From assembly GCA_907163345.1 (NCBI GenBank), contig CAJQUN010000496.1, positions 248,001-312,000 of the forward strand: 64,000 nucleotides of DNA, read 5' to 3'. The notes under the pieces are model-generated. The model was not told where the DNA came from. It saw only the letters and a list, made by a program, of their open reading frames with translations, and ran no database searches. Source of the stretch: Haberlea rhodopensis. Lineage: Eukaryota; Streptophyta; Magnoliopsida; Lamiales; Gesneriaceae. Below, piece by piece: positions 55,125 through 64,000 of the stretch. The position numbers were made by a program, and so were the translations under genes. Position 1 is the stretch's first letter. Each line of letters opens with the position of its first letter.

Positions 55125-56430
55125 ATTCCCCCACACTTAGCCTTTGTCCTTTTAAAAAATTAGAGAATAAGTTAATCAGATTAACTACACAAAGTGATAC
55201 ACTCAACATTCCTTAACCAAACATCATCATACTCGATTAAGAGGATCACACTTTGAGGATCTTGAAATTCCCTTTCTTTGCAATTTCATTGACTTTAAAG
55301 TTCAAACACTTAATAGAAAAGATCAAAAGAATGAGGATTGCGTAGTGTGTAAATCAAAACTCATACTCCACAATAGTGTTTTGATTCGAGGATAGCTCAT
55401 CTTGTTTTTTTTTTTTTGTGAAGCGGTCCATATGCTCGCCTTTCATACACTTCTCCACTAAATGTTGGACGATTGTGGCCCGGTCAATAGGTCTTTATGA
55501 GCTTAACGTTAGGCCACGACTTATGGCTACAATAAAGGTGGAAATTCATAGATGAGAGAAGTAAACAAACTTATCTTGTAGTGCAGTCCTCCATCTCTAA
55601 TCCTCCATTATTTTTTTTTATCCTTCATCATCTTTTGCATATTTTTATCCTACCTTTATATGTACTTTTCGGTCCTTCACCAAAATCACCCTTCGATTTT
55701 TTTTTTCAAATAATCCTCCATTTTTTCTTTGAAAGATTACAAACTCCTCCTTCATTATTATTCTTGTCAACACATTAGAGTTTTTGAAACTTTTAAGCAC
55801 GAAAGAGGTTTACTTCTCTCAAAGTTTAGGTAGGAAGTAGTGTATGAGCTAAAAATTCGGGTGGTTGATGTAGGATTTTGAAAAGATAATGAGTGAGGGC
55901 TAATTTGTGTGCCTTGGGCACACTCTACTTGATTGTTATTCAGCTTAAGGGGGACACTAGGGATAAGAATGATGTATTGGGTAGGCTCAAAATGCTCAAA
56001 CGGTTCAAGGATCGCCTAAATCCTCCCTAAGTCACAATCATCCGTATTTGCGCCTCGAAGGATAATCAAACAAGTTCAAGATTGTCTAAACTTTTTTTAT
56101 GAGCTCACCACTTTACCAATAAATTCATCTAAGTTATGACCTAAGTGCATGAATAGTGTCTCAAAAATTTGATACAGAACTAGTTCACGCCTATTCATTC
56201 AGCTACAATTACGAACTAGTTCACGCCTATTCATTCAGCTACAATTACGGTTCCTCACAAACATTTTTAGGCATTATTCAGTCTCTCAAGTGATCAAAAG
56301 TCTAACAAGCGAATTATATATCATGTAGTCATATGTGCATGTGTCACAATGAATATTAGAAAATTTCATGATCGAGGATTAAACCTTTAAGTGCATGCTA
56401 ACTGTTGTGAAGTGAAGCGAACACCAACTT
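55125..56430. other. Non-coding interior of the adjacent LTR element, with a short tandem duplication
   Basis: AT-rich, no protein signature on either strand. A poly-T run lies near 55,406. A 36-bp sequence containing CACGCCTATTCATTCAGCTA is tandemly duplicated at about 56,176-56,247. The right boundary with the pararetrovirus is not sharp. Confidence 0.55.
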
Positions 56431-56639
56431 TTTAATCAAGGTAAGTCTTTATTTCAATCCTTGTATTTCATTATGTTGCATTCCCATTCCATGCTTTAAA
56501 TTATCATGTCTATCCTTCAAATTACTAGATCCTGTCAAAATTATAGTTGTTATAATTTCATCTGAATCATCGCTAGTTTTGGATGATCTTGTAATACTCT
56601 AAATCTCTAAATTTCCACTATCCCTCAATATTCTGTAAT

Positions 56640-57291
56640 TGCCAACTTTTGAATTCAAAGTAAGTCTTTATTTCAATCCTTTATTTAATTTAAATTACTA
56701 TTTTTGCATTTATTTCTGTGTCCACAAACATGTTGCATTCTCATTCCTTTCTTCAAATAATCATGTCTATCCTTCAAATACTAGATCCTGTAAAATGGTA
56801 TCAGAGCCATGTTACTCAAAGAAACTATTTTTCACATTGTGAATTCATCTCTTAGTTCATAGGTTCTATTCAGATTCAAGTTCTATTACGTTTAAGTTCA
56901 TAATGTGTAAGTGTTACTGTTTGCGTTGGTCAGCCAATAAGTCCGCTGGTCAGCGTGTGTAGGTGGTCCCTTATTCTACGACACCAAACATAGTAGCAAA
57001 CTTAAATTTAAGAAAAACTTTCATCTGAGAAAACTTTGAACTTATCGATGGCTTCATAAATTAGAAGATTATTTCTAGAAATAATACTAGTTCAAGTAGT
57101 ATTATTTAATCAAAAGAAATACATTTACCAAATAACTATTCAAATTGGACTATTCCAAAAGAACAAATGAAACTATTTATCAAATATGTTCATTTGATTT
57201 CAAACTGCATTTTCAGTTAAAACTCATGAAGAGACTATTTCAATACAACAAGGATTTCAAAGTATACATTTGATATCTGTGAATTCAATTG
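56640..57291 (+). pseudogene. Duplicated leader plus truncated 5' end of the movement-protein gene
   Basis: 56,640-57,047 is leader sequence closely matching 57,292-57,708. A gene start at ATG 57,048 corresponds to ATG 57,709, but a stop replaces an early codon and the copy breaks off at about 57,291, where the leader begins again. It is a partial tandem duplicate. Confidence 0.7.
56796..56813 (+). other. Caulimovirid minus-strand primer site (tRNA-Met), first copy
   Basis: TGGTATCAGAGCCATGTT, complementary to the initiator tRNA-Met 3' end. A copy with one change is at 57,449-57,466, and one with an altered first base is on the minus strand at 62,544-62,527. Confidence 0.8.
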
Positions 57292-57708
57292 TCAACTTTT
57301 AAATTCAAAGTAAGTCTTTATTTCAATTCTTGTATTTAATTTTAATTACTATTTTGCATTTATATTCTGTGTTCATAAACATGCTGCATTCCCATTCCAT
57401 CCTTCAAATTATCATGTCCATCCTTCAAATTACTAGATCCTGTAAAAATTGTATCAGAGCCATGTTACTCAAAGAAACTATCTTCACATTGTGAATTTAT
57501 CTCTTAGTTCATAGGTTCTATTCAGTTTCAAGTTCTATTATGTTTAAGTTCATACTGTTTAAGTGTTACTGTTTGCGTTGATCAGCCAGTAAGTCCGTTG
57601 GTCAGCCGTGTGTAGGTGGTCCGATGGTGTTCCCGTATTCTGCGGCAAACAAAGTAGAGAATTAAATTTAAGAAAAACTTTCATCTGAATAAAACATTGA
57701 ACTTATCG

Positions 57709-58210
57709 ATGGCTTCATCAATTAGAAGATTATTTTCTAGAAACACTACTAGTTCAAGTAGTATCATCCAGTCAAAAGAAATGCATTTACCATTTAACTA
57801 TTGAAATTGGACCTTTCCAGAAGAACAAATAGAAACTATTTCTCAAATAGTTTCATTTGATTTAAAAACTGCATTTTCAATTAAAACTCATGAAGAGACT
57901 ATTTCAATGCAATAAGAATTTAAAAGTATACCTTTGATATCTGTGAATTCAATTGCTAAATATTTAGTACGAAACTACAAATAAATGCATTTTGGTTTAA
58001 TTCAAGTTGCTTTAACCACTAGTTCATATGGGAGTCAATGCTCCAATCTATCTTGCTCTTAGAGAAACATATGCCTTCTTTATTAGCCATGATTCAAACA
58101 AATGTTCGTAATGGTCCTATTTACTTCAACTGTTCTCCTAATTTCTCAGTTGATCTTTCAGATCCACTTATTCAGACTCTTAGTATTTGATGTTCATCTT
58201 CAAAGAGATG
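57709..58210 (+). pseudogene. Caulimovirid movement-protein region, plus copy
   Basis: Starts at ATG 57,709. The region corresponding to the conserved movement-protein core is at about 58,030-58,180, where NGPIYFNCSPNFSVDLSDP is readable. Several stops (for example near 57,820, 57,925 and 58,190) and a frameshift disrupt it. Movement proteins of this family form tubules through plasmodesmata. The parallel minus-strand copy is better preserved over the core. Confidence 0.7.
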
Positions 58211-58690
58211 AATTCAGAGACTTATGCAAAAGTTTCCCATTATTTATCGAGTCTATTTTAGAGTAATGAACTCGAACTTAAATCCAAAATTTAGTCTTCA
58301 AACAACAATAAAGATGAAACTGTATTATTTCAAGTTGAAGCAGACAGTCCATCTGTTTTCGTTCCAAAACGATTTACTATCCCAAATGAGTTTATTATTC
58401 AAACCCCTCAAGTACCAAGAAATTTAATAAGAAGAGAAATATCTGAAATCATTGAAGAATCCGATGTGAGAATTCTTCACACATTGTTCTTTCAAACCTA
58501 AGATGCCCAACACTACTTGATTATAGATGGTATAAAGACGTCTTCCTTACAAATGTTCTTAAAAGAACATATTGTGATCAAGCTTTCTGGAAAGAAAGAT
58601 TCATTGCAGGACTTCCAAAGATACGGAGAAAGAATAACCAAGAAACTCAAATAGTAACATATAGTGATCCCTATCAATTTCGATTCTGTA
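58211..58690 (+). pseudogene. Caulimovirid capsid-region fragment
   Basis: Pieces such as RREISEIIEESDVRILHTLF and FWKERFIAGLPK (about 58,430-58,620) resemble the capsid region of caulimovirid polyproteins. The region is then joined directly to RT-connection sequence (IRFLGHDIF near 58,705), so protease and the RT palm with its catalytic box are absent. Confidence 0.6.
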
Positions 58691-59400
58691 ACATTTGGGC
58701 AATTAATCCAAACAAAAATTCGTTTCTTAGGACACGATATTTTCAACAATTAAGCCTATTTCAAGAGCCATTGAGTTTGCTTCTAAATTCCCTAACGAAA
58801 TTAAAGATAAAACTCAACTTCAAAGATTCTTAGGTTGTCTTAATTAGTTCTAATTTTTTCCCAAAACTTTGAATCATTTGTAAACCTCTTTATCAGAGAC
58901 TTCAAAAGAAACCTTGTGAATGGACTTCGGAACATTCACAAAATGTTTAGTTAATTAAGACTCGAGTCCAATCCTTACCCTGTTTAGGACTTCACACCCT
59001 AAGTCTATCTCATTGTTGAAACCGATGCATCTGATTTGGGGGTATACTTAAGCAAACATTACAAAAATCATATGCATCCCTTGCATCATCCAAAGAACAA
59101 ATCATACGTTTTCATTCAGGTATTTGCTTAGGATCTCAGAGGAATTATTCTACAGTCAAAAAGGAAAATGTAGCCATAGTCTTATGCGTTTCAAAATTTT
59201 AAGATGATCTTTATAATTAATCTTTTCTTCTAAGAATATATTGTAAGTCTGCAAAAGAAATTTACAAAAGAATGTCAAAAATATAGTGTCAAAATAAATT
59301 TTTGCTAGATGTCAAGCTATACTCTCAGTCTTTGATTTTGAGATTGAGTATATTAAAGGATCGTCCAATTCACTACCAGATTTTTAACTTGAGAAATCTT
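58691..59400 (+). pseudogene. Caulimovirid RT connection and RNase H fragment
   Basis: FLGHDI near 58,710, FPNEIKDKTQLQRFLGCL near 58,790, VETDASD (RNase H first Asp, about 59,018) and a final ILSVFDFEIEYIKGSSNSLP segment near 59,320-59,380 follow the order of caulimovirid RT/RNase H. Frames change at least four times. No full domain can be translated. Confidence 0.72.
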
Positions 59401-59402
59401 AC

Positions 59403-60960
59403 ATGGAAAAGGTTCACATTCTACAGATGAACAAGTCAAAGATTCAAACGTTAGATGACTATGTAATTCAAACAACTCAAAATCAATTCACGGTTCTTGC
59501 AGATTTTCCTCCTTTACCCTATACCCAAGGAGCTAAACTTTCATACTCCAAAATACAACTGAAAGCTCCAAACAACAACCACCTCAATAGTCGAACACCT
59601 TACCGTTACATGATTTTCAACTGCTCCAGATTTCAATACACTAAAAGGTATAATTCAAAGTTTTTATCCTCAAGGATGCCATTGGTATCCAGAAGACTCA
59701 TTAAAAACTCAAAGAATTAATGAAAACATTTTGATTCACTCAAAATCGATCGAATTGGTTCATACTCAAGATCTAAAAACCTTCTAGGATTGCATTTTCA
59801 AAATGTATATTAAAAAGGTTTGCAAACATGAAGAATGGACTTTTCCATTCTCACCAAAGCGTTTTTCAAAAATTTTACCCTAAAGGATATACATATCCAG
59901 ATTACAAAATGGTCTGTTATTACACATTTTTCAAAAGACCATTTGACCATTTATGTTTTTTCACATTTCATACAAATTTTTGTCAAAAATTTCCTAGTAT
60001 GGTTCTGCAACTAGTGGATTATATTTGGTCCATCTGTTGAGATCCTTCCCCCCGAGGTCAAATTGACATTTCAAAGTTTTGTAAAAAATGCACCAGGTAC
60101 TGATATTCGAAAAACAAATTTGGTATCTTTCAGAATTCAAAGTCCCATGGTTTTTCTGTTGGAATTACCAATTTCAACTATTTTAGTCCCAAACCTTATC
60201 GTATTTCCATTGTTGGAGAATTCAAAATTAAATGATGGCAGAATTACTCAACTTGTTACTATAATCAAGAAGTCGTCTCAAATTGCTCAAAACTGGAGAA
60301 AGATTAAATGGTCTCCAAATAACCCAGCATAAACAAATACAAAACCCACTAATCCATTAAATGCTAAATTAAAAGCCAAAGAAGAACAGTTACTACAAAC
60401 TCATCTAAGACAGTTCAAAAGCAGTAAAGTAGTTAGAGAAACAGCCAGGACTCCCTGAACATGAGATCAAAATACTTCAATTAATGAAAGATTGTCCAGA
60501 GTTAGCTGGAGATTACATCCAGTACTTAAAAACTACAAAGTCTACCTCTTCAAAAGCAAATTAGAAGAGTCTGCGTCGAGTTATGATTTTTTCAGGAACA
60601 ATTTGCTCACGACCCTTTTGACCTATAAGAGATATGTCTGAAGCACAAAATAAAAATTTGTTCTCCTTTATTCAAGCAAGAGAAATTTCAAATTCAAGAA
60701 TTTTTAGACGAAGAATCCCTTGGACAACAGGAAGCTTCAACACATCTAGATGGATTTAAAAAATACCGCAAACGTCCACTATCAAGAATAAAAGTCTAAA
60801 GCAAAGATCATGTGACAAAAGATGATGATGCTTTTTCCAAAGGAATGTTTTTCGTGATGCTATCTTCCACTCAACAACAATAGTTAAAGTTCAACAGTAA
60901 GATTCCAAAGTACTGTCGGCCAATTACAAAAGTAGATGCCAATGAAATTCAAATTATGTT
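59403..60960 (+). pseudogene. Region downstream of RNase H, caulimovirid, function unassigned
   Basis: Open to 59,720 after an ATG at 59,403 (VHILQMNKSKIQTLDD), then fragmentary (59,828-60,040; 60,063-60,332). PELAGDYIQYLKTTKSTSS is readable near 60,495-60,550. The same region occurs on the minus strand at 64,000-62,970. I do not recognise a catalytic motif; it may be a second open reading frame known from some endogenous caulimovirids. Confidence 0.55.
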
Positions 60961-61726
60961 GTAATTCAAATGTAAGATCAATTTATGCCTATCTATAGTT
61001 GTTAAAATTTTATTTGAATCATCGTCAGTTTTGGGATGATCTTGTAATACTCTAAAATCTCTAAATTTTCATATATCCTTCTTTTTCCCTTTCAAAAGGA
61101 GTTGCTACGATGTCGCCTGTCAGAACTAGTTACTTTAATAGTTTTGGAGCGGTGGGTGAACAGAAGTGACAACAGTGTTGATTTCTAAAGTCAATTTTTT
61201 GTAAATGGCTGTTTGAACATTTATTTGTTTTAGGGAATATACATTTTCAATATCTTTTGTAAAAGTATAGTCATTAAACCAGTCAAGGAGTGGAATGCTA
61301 GCTTTTGCTTTTGATGATATCCATCATCCAAGCCTTTTTAATTTGTTCAGTAACATTAGGGTCGAGTTTTTCGAACCATTGTCTTCGACTAGTACTGATC
61401 ATATTATCATAATCTTCAGTATTGATGATTTACTTTAAATTTTAACCATGGAATCATATTAGTTTGAGATAAAGTTGGGGAATTTGGTGGATAATAGTTT
61501 GAACTAGAAGGTTGAAATTCTGGAAAAAGTGTTTTAAAATTAATTTTTGGTTAAGTAAATCTGGAACTAGAATAATCTGAAACAGATCTTCTAGAAGAAC
61601 TTGTCTCATCAATTATTGGTGAAGTGGATGGTTCTTTATAAGAGTTAAATCTTAAAAAATTCTCCCATCAGTTTCATCTTTTATTGTTGTTTCGAAGATT
61701 AAATTTTGGGTTTAAGTGTGAGTTCA

Positions 61727-62300
61727 TTACTCTAAAAGAAACTCGATAAATAATGGCAATTTTTGCATAAGTCTCCTGAATTTATCTCCTTGAAGATGAA
61801 AATCTGAGACTAAAGAATCTTGATTAAGAGGATCTAAAAGATCAACTGAGAAATTAGGAGAACAGTCGAAGTAAATTGGACCATTACAAACCTTTGTTTG
61901 ACTCATGGCCAATAAAGAAGACTTATTTCTTTTTAGACTTATATCTCTAAGAGTAAGATAGATTGGAGCATTAACTCCCATATGAACTAGTGGTTTAACT
62001 GTCACTTGAATTAACCAAAATGCATATATTTGTAATTTCGTTCTAAATACTTAGCAATTGAATTCACAGATATCAAAGGTATACTTTGAAATTCTTGTTG
62101 TATTGAAATAGTTTTTTCATGAGTTTTAACTAAAAATGCAGTTTCAAAATCAAATTAACATATTTGATAAATAGTTTCTATTTGTTCTTTTGAAATAGTC
62201 CAATTTGAATAGTTAACTGGTAAATGTATTTCTTTGATTGAATACTACTACTTAAACTAGTAGTGTTTCTAGAACACGGTCTTCTAATTGGTGAAGCCAT
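61727..62300 (-). pseudogene. Caulimovirid movement-protein region, minus copy
   Basis: ATG at 62,300. The first part has stops and frame changes. From 62,005 a 92-codon frame covers the conserved core (HMGVNAPIYLTLRDISLKR, NGPIYFDCSPNFSVDLLDP), which fits movement proteins of Caulimoviridae, and ends at 61,727. This is the clearest virus-derived signature of the window. It is not intact. Confidence 0.75.
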
Positions 62301-62969
62301 CGATAAGTTCAAAGTTTTCTTCAGATGAAAGTTTTTCTTAAATTTAAGTTGTGTTTAGTCGCAGAATACGGGACCACCTACATACGGCTGACCAACAGAC
62401 TTACTGGCTGACCAACGCAAACAGTAACACTTAAACAATATGAGCTTAAACGTAATAGAACTTGAATATGAATAGAACCTATGAACTAAGAGATGAATTC
62501 ACAACTTGAAGATAGTTTCTTTGAGTAACATGGCTCTGATACCTTTGACAGGATCTAGTGTGAAGAATGGAATGAAGAATGAAATGAAATGCAACATGTT
62601 TATGTTTACAATATATACATTTCGACATGATCTAGTTTGAAGAATTAAATAAATAATGAAATGATTTGCAACATGTTTATGTTCACAAAATATAAAGGTA
62701 AAATAGTAATTTAAATGAAATACAATAATTGAAATAAAAACTTACATTTGAATTCAAAAGTTGGCAATTACAGAATATTGAAGGATAGACGGAAATTTAG
62801 ACAAATAAAGACTTTGAATTCAAAAGTTGGCAATTACAGAATACGAAGGATAGATGGAAATTTAGAGATTTAGAGCATTACAAGACTGGCGATGATTCAA
62901 GTTAAATTTTAACAACTATAAATATGCATAAAATTGAATTTACATTTGAATTACAACATAATTTGAATT

Positions 62970-64000
62970 TCATTAGCATCTATTTTTGTAGTTGGCCGAC
63001 GGTACTTTGGAATCTTTACCATAGAACTTTGACTTTTGTTGGTAAGTGGAAGATAACATCTTGAACGAGAACCATTCCTTTTGAAAAAAAATATTCTGTC
63101 AGCATCTTCTTTTGTCACGTGAACTTTGCTTTAGACTTTTATTCTTTTGAATTTTCTTGATGTGGACGTTTAAGGTATTTTTGAAATCCATCTAGCTGTG
63201 ATGAAGCTTCATGTTGTCAAAGGGAATCTTCGTCTAAAAATTCTTGAGTTTGAAATTTCTCTTGCTTGAATAAGGGAGAACAAATTTTTCTTTCGTGCTT
63301 CAGACATATCTGCTATAGATCAAAAGGGTCTTGAGTAAATTGTTCCTTGATAGGATCATAACTCGACGTAGACTCTTCTGAATTTGATTTTGAAGAGGTA
63401 TACTTAGTAGTTTTTAAGTATTGGGTATAATCTCAAGCTAACTCTGGACAATCTTTCATAATTTGAAGTATTTTGATCTGATGTTCAGAGAGTCTCGACT
63501 GTTTCTCTGACTGCTTTACTGCTTTTGAACTGGATTTAAGATTTGTTTGGAGTAATGTTCTTCTTTGGCTTTTAATTTAGCATTTAATGGATGAATGTCT
63601 TTTGTATTTGTTTCTACTACTTTATTTGGATACCATTTAATATTTTCTCCTGTTTTGAGAAGTTTGAGGTTACAATAACAAGTTGTGCAATTTTGCCACC
63701 ATTTAATTTTGAATTCTCTAACAATGGAAATAGGATAATGTCTGGGATAAAATTGTTGAAATTGGTAATTCCGAGAAAAAAATCCATGAGACTTGGAATT
63801 CTGAAGAATACCAAATTTGTTTTTCGAAATCAGTACCTGGTGCATTTTTTGCAAAACTTTGAAATGCCAATTTGACCTCAGGGGGAGGGATCTCAACATA
63901 TGAACCAAATTTAATGCACCAGTCGCAGAACCATACTGGGAAATTTTTGGAAAAAATTGTATGAAATGTGAAAGACCAAGAAAGGTGAAATGGTCTTTTG
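62970..64000 (-). pseudogene. Region downstream of RNase H, caulimovirid, minus copy, partial
   Basis: 63,908-63,516 is open for 130 codons (e.g. HPLNAKLKAKEEHYSKQ) and aligns with 60,050-60,400 of the plus copy. Further fragments reach 62,970. Truncated by the window edge. Confidence 0.6.

Larger units (their letters stand above)
56431..61090 (+). other. Endogenous caulimovirid (pararetrovirus) sequence, plus-strand copy, inactive
   Basis: Leader-like sequence with an iMet PBS appears twice, followed by movement-protein, capsid, RT-connection/RNase H and a C-terminal region, in the gene order of Caulimoviridae. Stops, frameshifts and a deletion removing protease and most of RT make it non-functional. 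The last part (about 61,000-61,075) repeats sequence also found at 56,540-56,620, as expected when a circular genome is represented end to end. The genus is uncertain; Florendovirus-like is possible. Confidence 0.75.
61100..64000 (-). other. Endogenous caulimovirid sequence, minus-strand copy, runs off right edge
   Basis: In minus direction the downstream region (64,000-62,970), a leader with PBS (about 62,880-62,301), the movement-protein gene (62,300-61,727) and the following sequence (61,726 to about 61,100) are found. It meets the plus copy tail to tail near 61,090. Leader parts are tandemly duplicated (62,752-62,803 and 62,818-62,868). Confidence 0.72.

Noticed and set aside
63591..63875. 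Plus-strand open frame of 94 codons
   Set aside because: Antisense shadow of the caulimovirid frame at 63,516-63,908.

Overview
This window is plant nuclear DNA, most likely from a eudicot. It is AT-rich and made almost entirely of transposable elements stacked inside one another, plus remains of endogenous pararetrovirus (Caulimoviridae). I found no intact host gene, rRNA, tRNA or CRISPR array. The evidence is long terminal repeats (LTRs) with target-site duplications (TSDs), tRNA primer-binding sites (PBS), polypurine tracts (PPT), broken gag-pol frames, a Mutator-like transposase, hAT remains and caulimovirid protein signatures.

Left part (1-27,360). A Mutator-like transposase N-terminus reads off the left edge (984-1, minus), with five tandem palindromes upstream of it (1167-1338). 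A caulimovirid-like coding relic (about 2760-3005, continuing at 25,872-27,138) is split by a 22.9-kb nest. The outer element is a non-autonomous Ty3-type LTR element (3011-25,866, perfect TSD AGGCC) that retains only a damaged gag. Into its interior jumped an 8.7-kb LTR element without any gag-pol (LARD-like, 5183-13,853, TSD TTACA). Into its 3' LTR jumped a chromovirus (Tekay/Del-like Ty3-gypsy, 15,773-24,936, minus, TSD CTTTA) with near-identical LTRs but broken frames. An inverted, older LARD LTR fragment lies at 27,140-27,360.

Middle (27,361-54,520). A hAT transposase relic with its right terminus (27,880-29,196) is followed by a broken Ty1/copia element. The copia integrase is split, just after the NGYVERMN motif, by a Tat-lineage element (32,064-54,147, minus). 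That element carries gag-PR-RT-RH-aRH-INT, two tandem-repeat arrays in its 3' region, and an oppositely oriented gene with its own TATA box and a probable intron. This architecture is known from Retand/Ogre-type elements. Inside it sit a 625-bp hAT MITE (35,192-35,816) and a second chromovirus (37,522-48,300), whose right LTR holds a solo LTR (45,627-46,955). That makes four nested levels.

Right part (54,526-64,000). A minus-strand LTR contains a complete 352-bp TRIM. After it come rearranged, inactive caulimovirid copies: a plus-strand copy with duplicated leader and a large internal deletion, then a minus-strand copy running off the window.

The most unusual signal cuts across families. LTRs of five different families (nine LTR copies) all carry clusters of the dyad CGATCGATCG. 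Its flanking bases differ between families but stay symmetrical within each family. Three of these families also share an ordered set of LTR modules: a terminal stem-loop, the GATCGATC cluster, a GTACG inverted box and AGCG...CGCT mini-hairpin arrays. This suggests that the coding-free LARD is mobilised by the chromoviruses.
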